64,000 nucleotides of DNA from Ostrinia nubilalis. Lineage: Eukaryota; Arthropoda; Insecta; Lepidoptera; Crambidae. Position numbers and translations under genes: made by a program. The notes beneath the pieces are model-generated. The model ran no database searches. It was given only the letters and a program-made list of their open reading frames with translations, and was not told the origin of the DNA. Location of the stretch: positions 16,304,501-16,368,500 of the forward strand of contig NC_087090.1 in assembly GCF_963855985.1 (NCBI RefSeq), in the 5' to 3' direction. Below are positions 41,491-55,779 of this stretch, in pieces. How positions within the stretch are numbered: the stretch's first letter is position 1; each line of letters opens with the position of its first letter.

Positions 41491-44400
41491 CACCCCGATA
41501 TTTATGACGTCATTACGTAAGTACCTCATTACCGCAATCCTATCAAACGAGACGTACAGCGGAAGCGTGCACATGTGTGTTGCCATTATTGAATTTTCTT
41601 TCGCCGTGATTCATGTGTTGCCAGCGTAAATTTTCTGTGGAAAATTTTCAACGCATTACCGTAATGTCCCTTCGGTATTTTGAGTTATTGTTAGCTAAAT
41701 ACTTGCTATCAATTCTAAGTAACATATTTGGGGGTTATAAATCAAAAGCATAAGTTATTTGTTTGAGTATCGCTACGGGCCCGTGGGATGTTATTTGTTT
41801 TCTTTTTACTGTGTTTATTTTATTTGATTTCTCATTCATCGATCACTTAGTCAGTATAAAGAATAATACGAGTAGTTTAACAACAAAATATTATATGTAC
41901 TACAGACAGACTTGATATATTGCTCTACTATAAGTAACAACAACTCATTTAGTCCATTGCGAGCTGACAAGAGAAGCTGATATGCCCCGAAAGCTGTAGT
42001 CGACAAACTAGGATCCATATTATTACAGAGGACTGATTAAACTTTGTAATTATTGACTCACTTCAAACAGGAGGAGATTCTCAATTCTCTGAGTACTTAA
42101 CTAATTAGCTATGTCAACTTTTTTGTTCGGAACAGTTCATCTACAGAACTTTTCCTCACAACCCATCACCCATACGTTAGTCACAAAACAAAACACCTCC
42201 CAAGCAACAAGTCGCCATTATCGCGGCCCGAATCTCTAACTCGGGCCCGTATCATGTCTCCTGCGACTTTATTAAACTTTTTTGCATCACAGTTTTTCGC
42301 GTTGGATAAATTGCTCGACGATAAGTCAGACTAAACGAGGTTAATACATTAAACGGAGTTAGCGGAGTTCGCCCGCGGCGAGTGACGGAGTAATGAGCTA
42401 AAGAAATGCGAGTTGCCCAACTTGTCCCGCTAGATTTTTACGGTTGACAAAAGTTTAAGTGACTTGGGCTTGGGGATATATCATCTTTGTTTTTATAATG
42501 TTACTTGTACAGTCGACAGCATATCAGAATAGGTAACTATATTTTGTTTCGAAATAAGATCTATTAGGTGCAACTATCAAAAGCGTTAAGGTTTTTCTAT
42601 GTGCTGTGTACAGTTTTCCGACATTGTAGTTTCGTATACAGTGATTTCAGTGATTGAGATTCTAAGTCTAATTTTACCTAGTGTCTCGATTTCAAAAGAA
42701 CCTCTTTCCTATTGATTTAAAATGGTTAAATATTGAACATTTTAAAGGAATTTCATTTTATAATTTAAAGCTCCTCTAATTTCTTTAAAAAGCTCCATTA
42801 TAGATCTCAATGAAAATCTATTCAACGAGCGGGTTGTCTGGACCGCGACTAATAAATTTAAAAGTGTCTCTTTGGTAAGTGCCTGAAAATCCTTTCGCGC
42901 GGTATCTCAAAATATGAAAATGTATGTAAAGCCGGCCAGCGACGGGCCGACAGACCGCCAATAAATCGTACCGCATCGCTCCGTATCGGCCGTCATTAGC
43001 GCGAAAGTAATTGTCGCAGATTTGTCTCCGGACGGCGCGCGAATGGGACGCTTTATCTAAGTTTTTTAGAAGATATGCGGGCACGCTGTGGAATGTAGGG
43101 ATAGAGGTAAATGTACGTACTAGGGTGTATTTAATCAACACGAATCTTTTTGCTAAAATAATATTGTTTAATATGCAATTATAGTTATTGTGTCGTACCC
43201 ACATATTGCTTGAATTAATTTCATAGTAACCTAAACTTGAATCATTTTAAACGTTTTAAATATTTATTTTACTATAAAAACGTTCCTACACTCGGTTACT
43301 CTAGGCTAGAGAGAAGCTTCTTTGTGAAAAAGATCCTCTTCTGAAGACTATACCTAATATTTCAGAATTAGAAATAAAGTTAAACCTCAGGTTTTATCCT
43401 ACAAAATTCTTCAAGCAAGTCTTTTGTTAATTTAAACCTACACTAATTACAACGCACTCACAAAACAACTTTCTTCTTACATAACCTCTTTATGTAAAGC
43501 GAAGTATGTCAACAGCCCCCGGCAATTACCTAAGTTCGTGACAAATATCTGGTGCACATTAAAAGCGCGATTTTTCGCGTTATCGCCGCGCCGCAGGGCC
43601 GCTCACCCTTGATACAACATTTTTCAGGGCGATATAACCGCTCTTTTTCAGGATATACAGCCTGCTCCATTTTGTGGTGGTTTTAAAAAACGTTGTTTAT
43701 TGAAAGAAACGTAAAAAAAAAACAAAAAGGACATGAGATAACAACGTAAGTTTTATATGAATCAATTTTATTACAGTTAGGTATGGTATTACAAATAAGA
43801 TTTTGGAAATTCTTAAATTATTCCACGATGTTGTGTGATTTGCGTGGATTAATTGATTTTAAAAAATATTAGTAATTTATAGGAAGTCGTCAAGGTAGGT
43901 AAGTATGTAACTTAGATAGGGAATGAGTTATTTGTGAAGAATCTTTTTTGCAATTTTTAGAATATTTGACTACATTTCTTAAAACCAATTGTTTTGAAAT
44001 GAATGGCCTATGACATACCATTCACCTTAAGAAAATATCATCAACTTTTATTATAAATGGCTTTATCTCAATTGAATCTCAATTCAAATGCTTAAATCTT
44101 CTCACAAAGTCTGCTACAAAGCTTGTGACATTATTTTAGCTACCTAGAAGACAAAACAAAAACGGAACACTCTGTACACCCTCGCTTTTTCAAGCGATAT
44201 AACAAGTTGAGTCTTTAAAAGTTTATCACGAAGTTTAGCGCACCTCCGCGGATGATGTACCGCATCGCATTAATCCACGTTAAGTTAATCTTACGTTAAA
44301 CGTTAGTTAACCAGTCGCTTTGTTACTTCAGCATAAGTTTTCTTCTGCGATTAGGCGGAGTTTTCTCTTTTACAGTTTTCTGTTGGGAGTTTTTTATAGT

Positions 44401-44846
44401 TTGTTTTAAGATGTTGTGGCGATGATTTTTCTAGCCAGCCAGCTGTAATTTGTAAGTGTAAAATATAAAGATATAGCGTGAAGTGAAATCTACTAATTTA
44501 CTAATCATCAAAAGATTAAAGGGGTTTTTGCCCTGATAAAATGAACTTTTCCCCATAAATACATCGGGTTAAATCCATTCAATCTTGCACAAATTCAAAT
44601 TCAAAATTATTTTTTGTGTAACATAGGTGTCTACAGATATTACTTTTTTGCTCTATCATATTATTTATCAAAAGTGGCGTAGTTAAGTAATAGTCACTTT
44701 CAATGAAATCAATGATTTTTTAAATATTAATGCTAGAATCCACCGAATACAGTAATCTAATTTCTGTTTGGCCCTAGGTATGGTTTACTATGCAAGTGTG
44801 CTATAGACAGAAACTTTTATTCAAACCAAAAAAAATCATTCAAACG
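41491..44846. other. Non-coding
   Basis: AT-rich. CpG-rich patches at 42,930-43,060 and 43,560-43,640. No exon or repeat that I can support. Confidence 0.4.
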
Positions 44847-45489
44847 GTCCAAGGTAGAGGTGGGCGCCACGCCGGCGCGCCGCCGCCGCCGCGAATTTTT
44901 TCACGCCGCCGCCGCCGACGACCAGCTGTCGGCGCGCCGATACTGATATTGTACCAACTATTTGCAATTTATTCCTCTCCTATACTGTACTTTCTGGATT
45001 TGTGTTTCGAACGCAGAAGAACTAATTATAATATTTACTCTTTATTGCCATATAAATTGGTACACAAGGCGAACTTAATGCTGTGATATACTAATAAATT
45101 GATAGAATAACTTAATACTAACTATATTCACAGTTAATCCAGTACATTATTCAAGTTGCTGCTTGGTCTAGTAAATAATTGATCACAAGAGGCGTCGCTC
45201 CCTCTTGCTGTCAAGAAAAAAATCGCCGCCTTCATCTGGCAGACAACCCACACTAGTGGACTATACTTTAAGAGAATCACTCACACAGAGATTGCCAAAT
45301 ATGTCTCGGAATGCAAATGGGAACCACAAACTCTGGAAGGCAACAAAGTACATCCCTCAAAGTGTTCTCCGCCTATTAGGTTCGGTAATACATGAGTCCG
45401 AACTGACAAGAAAAATCTCAGACCTTTGCTACATGACAAGCCGGTATATTTAAACCCAACGACATGGATAATCCAAAAAATCCACAATT

Positions 45490-46270
45490 AAATTAAAAAA
45501 ATAAGATCAAGTATTACTTGATCCGAGACTTGCAGCTATGCCTGCCTTTGATTCCTATTGATAATGATGATTCTTTCGACCGATTTCGGTCATGATGACC
45601 ACTTCGACTTAGCTGTCTTGGCGGCGCTGGTGCGCCCGAAGATAGCTTACATAGCTAGAAACTCCTCGCACTGAGTATCTGAGCACGCCGCCAACATTAT
45701 TATAGTGAATGGCGGCAGATGGACGAGATTTGTATCATCGCGTTTCGCGTAGAGTTCAGGTGTGCGCTGCACTTTGAACTCGCGGACTCGCCTCTTCACA
45801 ATCTCCCGCCATTCTAGGCGCTATGCTCCCAAACCTTCCCATTGTGATTTGAGAGTGCCCATTTTGCATCTTTTCATATGCTGCTTCTGGACATCTTTGT
45901 ACCTATCTGAGGAGTTGACCGGCGTGTTTCCGCTTACCCTCCTCAAGTTAAAAGTAGAAGATTGATTCCTACTACGCTAAGAGAGGACGAAAGACGCAGG
46001 AGGACCAAAGTGACTGACATAGCCCGCAGAATCGCTAAAATCGCTAAAAGTGGGCGGGGCACATAGCTCGCAGAGCTGATGGCCACTGGGGCAGGAAAAT
46101 TCTTGAGTGGCGACCACGAGCCGGAAGACGTAGCGTGGGCAGGCCTCCCACTTGGTGGAGCGACGATTTAGTGAAGGTCGCGGGAGGTACTTAGATGCGA
46201 GTGGCACAGGACCAGTCTTTGGGGGAGGCCTTTGTCCAGCAGTGGACGTCTTTCGGCTGAAACGAATGAA
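45490..46270 (+). pseudogene. RTE-like LINE C-terminal debris
   Basis: From about 45,970 a decayed frame reads SKWAGHIA, then WGRKILEWRPRAGRRSVGRP and WSDDLVKVAG, ending in the 3' end GGCCTTTGTCCAGCAGTGG. The preceding text (45,570-45,960) is an older piece, TCGACCGATTTCGGTCATGA, of uncertain family. Confidence 0.7.
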
Positions 46271-46349
46271 CGAACGGCTAAGAGAGTTGGCTAAGCTAAA
46301 GAAATAGCCAAAATGAATCCTTCACGAGGGTAAAGCACCTTCATTTGAT

Positions 46350-47250
46350 CTGATCACCATGCAGTCCATGGTCTTGACAATGACACACTGAGTGAGATCC
46401 TCGCAAGTCTCTTAACTTTGGAAATGATCCATAAGCCTGGCAAGTCGCCTTACGAAATCTCCTCCTATCGCTCAATTAATCTGACATTTGTATTGTTAAA
46501 ATTATGGGAAACGATCATTCTTGCTCATTTATTCCCTGGCCTAAGTATGACCCATGTATTATAGTATACCCGACCATAAATTTTGGCAGAAACCATACCA
46601 ACCATAATCAGTACAATGTTTGAAAAAGAAAGAACCCAGTACGGCTGCTTTCGCTGTGGCTTCAGCTGGGTTTAGCATAAAGGACTACTCTATGAAATTA
46701 AAAAGTACCTTCCAGCACACTTCTACTACCTACTGATGGAGTCTTATTTCAGTGACAGACAGTTTTAAATCAAACTCCGTGACAAAATCTTCTCTTTTTA
46801 GCTGCAAAGCTAAAGTACCCCAGGTCTCTGTACTTGGTCCGGTACTCTACAAAATTTACTAGTAAAGCAGCCCAAACACCAGAAAGCTGCGGCTTTCCTC
46901 AAATGTAACTGTGATTTTAAAGCGACTAAACTGTTGCAAAGTCAGCTAAATGCCAATAATGCTTGGCTGACCAAGTGGCGCATGTAAGCAAGCCCCGAAG
47001 TCTCACCATATTATCATTTAAGACGTCGTCAACTTATCTTCCGGCCAATCTAGACCTCGACACATTGCTGCAATCAACCTGCATTAAAAACCTGAACCGT
47101 AGGATGACATGGAAAGACCATAAATACAAATAAAACAGATCTGAACATAATATTATGGTATCTAACTTTGGTCGACTGACAGTCAGCTAATCCATCATTA
47201 ACTGTGTGCCTCCAAAGAGCTCAAAAATACATGTTAAGGGCACATTGGTA
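46350..47250 (+). pseudogene. Decayed Jockey-type LINE RT
   Basis: Broken frames read HKPGKSPYEISSYRSINLTF, then HKGLLYEIKKYLPAHFYY and SVLGPVLYKIY, then NANNAWLTKWRM. These are in the right order for the finger and palm region of a Jockey polymerase (SYRSINL, V(L)GPVLY), with many stops and frame changes. It lies inside the hAT-like element. Confidence 0.8.
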
Positions 47251-47564
47251 CGCTCGCCTTTAGGAAATACACTAAAACCTGATCTCAGCCAAACCTGATA
47301 TCCAAATATCAAAGTATCTATGATCAAGAGAGCTAATTTACTAGGGTAAACCACTACTCTAGTAGCTCTACCGTGTCAAACCCCAACCAACTGCAAATCA
47401 CCTGATTAATCTTGACGACACATACTAAAAAAGCAGATTTAAAAAAAAACCTAATGAATAAAGGTCAAACAAGGTCACGCCGCCGACGCCGCCGCCGCCG
47501 AAGTCAAAAAGTCGGCGCGCCGCCGCCGGCCAATTATATATCGGCGCCCACCTCTAGTCCAAGG

Positions 47565-50500
47565 CTGTTGATTAGTCCAAATCTAGCGTTCAGTTTTAAA
47601 GTAAGAAAGTTCGTAACATCTTTAAAGTTAGTGCCAGCCTTAACCATCAGTTATCAGGTAATCATTGAACCCCGACCGATGCCAGATACAAACACAATAT
47701 CCGTTCAGAGAGCAGTCGCCTTATCGCTACCAAAATCTTAATTTATAACGCATTTTTATTATGCTTTTACAAAAATATCCGCCCGACAGATGTCTTGTAA
47801 TACTCGCATGGTTACACGTTTAAAATAATCGATGCTATCACATTACATTGTTATATACATGATTGATTCATTACATAGTTGAAGACGGGTAACTGAATAC
47901 GTTTACTCAAAATACACAGCCTGTTTTAGCAATTATTTACTTTGTAGTTTGAAATCTTAAAGGGAGTTTATTTACATAATTAGCAAAGGCACTATTAGGA
48001 ACAACGTTTTCTTAAGACCACTTTAAATATATTATCATGTAATTATTAAATTATGGTTAAAAATTACGACGTAATTGGTTGCGACATTTAGGAAAAAGAC
48101 TTCATTGTAATGGGTGAAAACATTCTTACTAGAAAATTGTTTTTAAAACTTAAACCTTCGCAAAAAAATTGGTCATGCGATAGGTACCTACTTAAATTTT
48201 AACCCTTCAAGTGCCAGCGAATCGAGATACAAAAGAAATCAATTGTTTCCGCGGTCTCATGACCACTCAGGGTTCCACAATTTAAAATAAAATCTTTACA
48301 ACGTAAAATTACAAACATTCTCGCAAACATTCGACTCCCAGGCTAGAAGTAGTTCCCGTTACACCCAAAACGGGAGACTATGTGTAGTCACCCGGCTCCG
48401 TCCAATTTGGGCGCCCGCGATAAACATCGGATTTGAACAGGCACGGACTTAGGCACTAGCTGTGTAATTTAATTCACATTTCCACTATAAATATTAATAC
48501 CTGCACCAAAATTGCTACTTAACTAATTCAAAAGACCTTATCTCATTTAATTTCAAAACTATTTAGTAACTGATTTCAAATTATGACATGGTTTAAATAC
48601 CTACTTGAATCTGTTACCTATTTGAGAATTCAATTCGATTGGATTCTTAAAACTTAACGGAGGTTCCCGATTATTCTTGATTGGCCCAAAATTATGATCG
48701 ATTTTTATTATTCGCTTCTTCGTTATCACAGCTAATAGGAACTTAGCCAGTAATAAGGTCACACGTCTTGTCACATTGAAAGTGACCGTGACGTAAAACA
48801 ATAACACTTTCCTCTAAAGGGTCAATAACATCCACAACTTCATGATTTAATTCTTCTGAACCTAAATCCGTCCCTGCCCGGTTTTTATTTATGGCCGAGT
48901 ATAATATCCTCGTATCTAGCCGCGTATAAATAAGGCGGATCTATGGCTCTATCTCGCGTATCTGGAGATGGCTCGCGATACCGTTTTATTTATTCACTGC
49001 CTGAATACGCCCACGTCATGGCCAGCTCACTGATTCTTTGAGAATTGGTGAGAAGTTACTCTGTTTTTGTTCATAGGTATACTTTTTCCTGCGACTTCGC
49101 TCAAGTTGGTTACGGTTTGCCACAGAAAGCCTCTATCGCATTTCATGTATTTACAACTAGCGACAAATAGTCATAATAAAACACATAAAGTGACAACACA
49201 ACCTTTTTCCTATTGTAACAAAGACGTGTTGCGAACTTTTTGGCTACTTTGGGTGTCACGAACTATTTGACGCTGACTGTAATTTAAACATTAATTATTA
49301 TTAAAAGCATTACATAAAACTTGAGATGCTTGTCGTTTTCTTGGCTGTGATACAAGCTTTCATCTCTTATCTTCACATTTTCTCCATTTAAGATATTTTA
49401 CCAAAAGCTTTTCTATTCCTAAGTTCATCAAAATAGCTTCAGCTGCTCAAACGTCAAAACGTATACGATATTAACTAATTATCTAATTAATTACCTAAAA
49501 GTTACTTACATAAGTATTTTATCCCAAAGACTATAACATAATTTGTATTATCTTCTTAAAGTACCTAAATACATTTTCCATTTAAATCTATAGGATATTA
49601 GATACTTTAATTTAATTTGAAAGGTAACATGAGACGCGAAATATGAAACTATGACATCACCTATAGTATTCAAGTAAATAACTATAGACATCGATACTTA
49701 TCTTCTAGATTTTAATTACAAACTTCCAAGATCCTTATCATAACTTATTACATTGTTTCATTACAATATTACAAAGTCATCATCACGTAGGTATATCTTT
49801 GACCTCTGACACAAAAATTATGTAGAGTCAGTTTAAAAGTGCCAATTTTATTAATATGTAAGCTTTTATTTTTATACTATCTGTCGCTATTAGATAGTGA
49901 TGTGATAAAATATCATCTTAAGTTTTTTACATGTGTATTTTTATCATTAAAATATGTATAAACAAAAGATTCCGACAATGGAGCTTTTTGATTTAGGTAG
50001 TTATAATTTTTTATTTCAACTTATTTAATAACCTGGTAATTTATTCCAAAATTCGACACAAGCAGGTATGTCGTTCTTGCATTAACTAAAACTTCATCTT
50101 AATTAATATCGTGCTTAAAATATTTAACACTGCAAAGAAAAGCATCAGTAGCATTAGTCGCCAGCCTCCTTCATAAATAATCATGAGTACACATCTCAGC
50201 ATCAAGATTAAACTTAACAAGTCGCTAACAAACCGAATCATAACACAATTAAATAACCATCAAAATAAAACAGCGAGTGATCATTACTGGCCCGACGACA
50301 CCGCGGCGCATTCCCGCTGATCGACAAGAAAGTATCAAATATTATACGTCGAACACACCTGAAGCCAGACTGCATGGCATGCATATGAAGAAGACCGATA
50401 CCAAACTACCAATCCTCTAAACACCCGACCACACACTATCACAATGCAACAAGTCACAAACTCCCATGGACGCCCACCAGAAATAAATTTGCAGTTCCAC

Positions 50501-52559
50501 AGATAGCATCATTTCGTACGTTCGCAAGAAACATTTCACGAGAAACATGGCCGATGTTCGGCCGAAACGAAACAAAGCGTTGTGACATCCCGATAAAGAT
50601 CGATTGGCTCCAACGCAACGTCGCGCCAAAACGGCCCGAGCAAATTATCGATTCATAAAAACATCGATTTTAAAATATTGCGGTGGGTTATCGCTTTGTT
50701 CGATAGGGTGGCCAGTATCGAGGATTTATGCGCGACGAGTTTTTAATGACAGTTCAGTTTTTTAATCTGTTGGGGCTACGTCACTTCTTCGTACCTAGGC
50801 ATACCACAAACACTAACAAAAATAACTCTCACATTTGACACTCCAGTTACACTTGTTAAAACAACTAATCCACACAGTAGAGACATAGGTAGATATAACT
50901 TAAATAAAAGTCCCATAGGTCATAAATTAGTTAACATAAATGAGACTTTCATAAAGTGAAAGTTACAGCCACAGAAATTAAAAATTTCATACCTCTTGTG
51001 TCTTTTTAACCATGTCTTTCTGCTTGTGTTCGAAAAGCATCCAAAAATTCAAAATGCAATTTGTAACATACATAAGTGCCGTAAGTGAATATAAAGTAAG
51101 AATCTTTCAGTAGTAAGACTGAAAGATTACGCAAGCTTTGTAAAAATACTTATAATATATTTCACATAAAAAGCGCATCTAGGTCTTTTGCGTCTTAAAA
51201 TTCAAACCTTTTGTATTAGATATACATACATTATTAAGTATACAATATACAATTTGTACCTTCATCGCCGTGTGGCCGCAGGCTGCGTCACCGTATCGCG
51301 CGATCATGTCACTGCGCAGGACCTTTGTTACTTCGCCATGTTCATTCATATTCCGCTATCGCACGACAACATCTTATCGCGTAGGATATCTCGAGTGTGA
51401 GATAATTTATTCCTCACCCATCTCGCAAATAATAACCCTGTTACTTTGTATCGAAGTCCTAATAAAGTTGATAAATATGCCTGACAGGACGACCATTTGC
51501 CCATCATCGTCTATGAATTATGTAAAAATGTCTGCAACAAGACATGGTGTTTATGCATTGTAATTTACATTTGCTATTTAACTTTTTATATTCCGAGATA
51601 CACAATGGCGACTGTTGTTTTATGTATCTTTTTAATAATTATCTATAAAGAAAAAAAAAACAAAATGCTATAATGTAAACAAAAATACAAAAAGTTTGAT
51701 AACATAATCTGTTAATAAAACAAAATAAAAAGCCCAAACATATTTTTTGTTCTGTTTTGTTTTGTACATACTATTTCTGATTCTGATTCTGCCATCACTC
51801 TAAGCCTCGTATGCATTTGCTTGATACCGCGTGTCGTGCGGAGACACCGAAATTCTAGGAACAGACAAATCTCCATCCCTTTGAGAGGATATCTGACCTA
51901 GCGAAAGGGCTTTAAGGGAGTGAAAATAAAGTGTAATGCGAACGCAAGCTGGAACGGTCTGTGAGGAGGGATGAATGTTACACCGAAGCGAACACTATGA
52001 GGAGCCACTTAGTTAAACGACAGATAGAAATTAAAACAAGACTAGAATACTGACTGAGTTTCTTGCACTGCTTCTTCACAGTACTGGCCCATTTATTGTC
52101 CCAAAGCAGTAGGGTTAATACTGGGACTTCTAAAAGTGCTTTTTAAAAGCCTACTTACAAAAATAAATGAATTTTATGAGATTTTTCATTTTTCCGTGCT
52201 TATAAATTATCTGGTCTTTAAATTTTAAGCTTTACACAAAGCCTTTAGAGTTATTAATCTGCCAAATAGACTCATATTCAACCGCCTTTAAAGGTCGATG
52301 CAAGATGCTAGCACGGGCTAGTCCTATGCTCTATGATAGAGCCTCTATCATAGATTCAAGATTGGTTACTTTTCTGTTTAGAACAATTATATTTTTGAAT
52401 CGTAGATTTTAATCGTCATTTTAGTAGGGACCTTAATTCACCTTATCTCAAATAAGATAAATAAATTACAACATCGAAATGTTACAAGGAGAAATACTAC
52501 AAGAATTCTTAAAAGTAACTAAGAAATACTACAAGAACTTTCAAATATAACTAAAAAAT
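47565..52559. other. Non-coding
   Basis: AT-rich with no exon supported. A GC-richer stretch at 51,260-51,420 has an open frame but no donor and mixed composition; a (TTCTGA)n run lies near 51,776-51,790. Confidence 0.4.
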
Positions 52560-52832
52560 ACTACAAGAATTCGTACACCTATCTGACAAATAAATAATAA
52601 TAAATAATAAATATCCTTAGACATAATTTTACACTGCGCTTCTAGTCCCAAACTAAGCAAAGCTTGTACTATGGGTACTAGACAACGGATATAAACATAC
52701 TTAAATACTTTTATTTTTGTAAATACATACTTATTATACATAGAAAACACCCAGTCCAATACAAACAAATATGTTCATGCACACAAATGTTTGTACTGTG
52801 CGGGAATCGAACCCGCAACCTCCGGAATAGTA
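52560..52832 (-). mobile_element. tRNA-like SINE or related repeat
   Basis: Contains CTAGTCCCAAACTAAGCAAA, GGTACTAGACAACGG and, at 52,802-52,820, GGGAATCGAACCCGCAACC, the B-box (GGTTCGATTCC) on the minus strand. The order matches a common lepidopteran repeat I know. A nested TAA-rich region lies at the left end. Confidence 0.6.
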
Positions 52833-52854
52833 CGGCCGATATGTTACATTGTTT

Positions 52855-53042
52855 CTCTTCCCGCGTTCGCGGCGGTGTGACAGTCGGTCGCTATCACCGC
52901 ATCGCCGCTGGGTGGCCGCGCGCGATCGCCGCTCGCGATTAGTCGCGGACGCGCGCGATATTTCGCGAATGACACGAGAATGTCGCCGTCGTGGGCGCGC
53001 TGTGGCTTGTTACCGCGAACACAACGCAATTTGTACACGATA
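52855..53042. other. CpG-rich islet
   Basis: Both strands have open frames only because of high GC. Words such as GCGCGCGATCGCC, GATATTTCGCG and TATCACCGC recur. No homologous protein seen. One of about ten such islets in the window. Confidence 0.6.
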
Positions 53043-53715
53043 AAAGTAAGCTCTTAATAGAAACAGCGTTTTGTGAATGACGCGGTCTTGTGGGTTATTG
53101 TGCTTGGTGTAATAGTTTTGTCACATCAAATAAGACATTGTCCGCGATAAAAAAGAGTGTCATCCATTAAAAGCTGTTTTTTGATTCTCGCATGGCACAA
53201 AAATATCACCCTACTCGTGATTAAATTGTATTAGAAACACAGGTTTACAAACGCAATATTTTGAACAGCATTGTGGTTAATTACCACTAATTAAACTGCA
53301 TTAATATGTAACAAAATTTATTTTCTGTTTTTAAATCTTTGAATCAAGCTAGTTGACTGATTCAGTTCATTTTCTATAAAAGACAACAATATTATCCTTC
53401 TATGGCCTTGTCTAAAGTACCTATAACAAGTAATTAATAAACTAGATAACACGCTGAAAGGTGTAGTGCACCTTCACCGGAAGTGCGCTCCTAGGGCGGC
53501 GACAAAGCAGCCATTAAGTACAATTTGGACGGCCGCCCGCCCATCCGAGCGCGCCGATAGCTCATTACACCGTGAGCTAAGCACATAGCTCATGTTCGGT
53601 CATCTGTACCGTCAGCAACTTCAAGTATTGCATCTATTAGAATGTAGGTAGGTACATTTTTTAAATCTTACGGTCTAAACTCAAACTGTTAAGACAATAG
53701 ACAGTATTTTTTTAT

Positions 53716-53885
53716 GCATAACAAGGCAGATATTTGACCACAATCGCAACTGATGTTAAGTGGGATGCAGTCTAGGATGGTACATATCTGCCCTATAAGT
53801 GCTTATTCACTCTCGCCTTGAAAAAGCCCGGATTATAGTCTTCGGGAAAGGCAGCAGCAGGCAACGAATTCCAGTCCCTAGTAAT
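53716..53885 (-). pseudogene. LINE C-terminus and 3' end (minus strand)
   Basis: The minus strand reads RDWNSLPAAAFPEDYN, then GFFKARVNKHL and stop, then the 3' end. Intact C-terminus compared with the MITE-split copy at 35515..35832. Confidence 0.8.
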
Positions 53886-54460
53886 TTAAATATCCTAAGA
53901 GAGAAAATAAACAATATCATATAATAATAATTATATTTAAATAAGAACATTTTTGTTTTGTTAATGTCCTAGCAAAAGATAATAATCGGCGAGTCAGCTT
54001 ACGATCGCAATGGTAGCCACTTCCCACGTTCAACGTATTGTTCCACAAATCATAATCCTCTTACTTTGGTCCAGTTTGAAATTGTATCAGTCAGATGGTG
54101 CCTAACATGGATTTGAAAACATAGGTAGAAACATGTTTGAAAAAGCTCTCGTATGAAACAGCTCAGATGTGCCATATTCCAGCTGACACTAAAACACTGA
54201 CTTTTAAAAGTTCAGCTTTTATTTCGAAAGCCGAAACAAAGTGAGATAGCTCGGAGAGACGGAGCTGGTGTGCCACGATAAAGACACAGCTGAAGTGCAG
54301 GCAGTAACCTCTGTATCAAATAAACGTGAAGGGTCACACTGCAATATACTAAACTAATAATTTTTCACCAAACCTCATATAGTTTTTACATCAAACGACC
54401 AAAATGAAACTTAACTATAATCCCTGTTTCCTATCACACAGATGTCTTGTATTCGATGAA
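53886..54460. other. Non-coding
   Basis: AT-rich; nothing recognised. Confidence 0.4.
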
Positions 54461-54464
54461 AGAA

Positions 54465-54640
54465 AAATGAGATTACAGAATCCCTAAAATCAAGTGGCAG
54501 TGGACGGGGCACATAGCTCATAGTGTTGAGGGCCGCTGCAGCGCTGGGGCAAAAAGTTCTCGAGTGACGACCACGGGCCGAAAGACGTAGTGTGGGCAGG
54601 CAACTAGGTGGACAGACGAACGATCGAATGAACGAAATGG
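54465..54640 (+). pseudogene. RTE-like LINE C-terminal fragment
   Basis: IKWQWTGHIAH, then GAKSSRVTTTG type text with frame breaks; nucleotides GACCACGGGCCGAAAGACGT parallel GACCACGAGCCGGAAGACGT at 46,108. Same family as 45,970-46,270. Confidence 0.65.
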
Positions 54641-55439
54641 AAAATGAGCAAAACCTAAACCTTATTTTATCCCACTCACAACATATGAAGATGACATTGG
54701 ACACAGACAAGTCCCTAAGGAAATACATTGTGTGGGAAATACGAGTACACCTCATTTTTGGATTACTAGATTTATTTTTCTCTCTCTCTTTAATGTATTG
54801 ACACTTAGCGCCATAAAACGAAGGTAGCCTAGCCTACTGTGTATAGCTGCAGTACGTTGGTGGTGTGGGCGCGATAAAACGCGGCGCGATACGCGCGCGC
54901 GCGATAAACGCGCAGCTTGCAGCTATGATTCACGGCGATAGTATAACTGTCGTAAAATGGAATCGGCTCAAGGAAATTGATATAACCCCGTGCTGATGCC
55001 ACGAGCTCCCGGATTTGCGGATTGGTGAACAACCAGGGTAAAGAGTTACTCGAAATGAAGCTAATTTAGCAGTAACCTTAGTCAAACGTGGTCCCGTCAA
55101 AGTATTGGGATAACCCGCTTGCCTGTTTATGTATCTTGAAGCAACAGTCGCGAAAACAGCTTGTTGAAATAAGGTCCTTATTTCGTTGTCAATAACCATA
55201 GCTCTATTGTCTAACACCAAAAAATTTTCTTAGTTTGGGACTAGAGCGCCCAGTGTAAAATTTTCAAAGGATGTTTATTTATTAAAGCATATATTTGGAC
55301 TTTTCATTGGTGGAATTTTAATATTTAGACCAATAACAAAACAACGAACAAAACTCGATTCCATCTTAGACATGGATTGACTCTGATTGAATCGAGTTTT
55401 GTTCGTTGCTATGTAATACGGACTTTATGGTAGAAGCTC
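54641..55439. other. Non-coding with palindromic pair
   Basis: ACAAAACTCGATTC (near 55,350) and GAATCGAGTTTTGTTCGTTG (near 55,390) form an inverted pair. A GCGCGATACGCGCGCGCG islet lies at 54,880-54,915. No gene. Confidence 0.45.
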
Positions 55440-55459
55440 CACGTATACTCTACTTTTAT

Positions 55460-55690
55460 AATGTTACTAGCGGCCGCCCGCGACTCCGTACGCGTGGATC
55501 CCGTTTTACCCCCTTAGAGGTTGAATTGTGCAATTTCCCGTCTTAGTGGGCACCTACATTCTAAAAGGAACCTCCATGAAAAATGTGAGACTCCTAGCAC
55601 TTGTAGTTTCTGAGATTTCGTAATTAGTGAGTCAGTCAATCAGCGACCTTTCGCTTGTATAGATATAGATATTCAAACAGTAAAAACAAC
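55460..55690. repeat. Dispersed repeat (GCGGCCGCCCGCGACTCCG)
   Basis: Starts at GCGGCCGCCCGCGACTCCGT, continues through GAGTCAGTCAATCAGCGACC and ends near TATAGATATAGAT, a layout common in lepidopteran non-LTR tails. Confidence 0.5.
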
Positions 55691-55779
55691 GATTAAAACC
55701 TTACAAAAAATGCACAAACCCTGTATTAAAATTTCATCCAGCCAGCTTTCTTATAAGCTCTCATATGCCATAGAGTATC

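Larger units (their letters stand above)
44855..47556. mobile_element. Element with hAT-like ends, 8-bp duplication
   Basis: The ends TAGAGGTGGGCGCC and GGCGCCCACCTCTA are perfect 14-bp inverted repeats. They are flanked by GTCCAAGG on both sides (44847..44854 and 47557..47564). TAGAGGTGGGC is typical of hAT termini, and 8 bp is the hAT duplication length. Just inside both ends are runs of GCC triplets. No transposase is visible; the interior holds LINE debris, so it is non-autonomous or a carrier of nested elements. Confidence 0.75.

Noticed and set aside
51188..51563. Possible host exon in a GC-rich patch
   Set aside because: No donor site, two competing frames, no recognisable domain.
52844..53043. 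Open frames on both strands of a CpG islet
   Set aside because: Due to GC content; peptides are arginine-rich and mirror each other.
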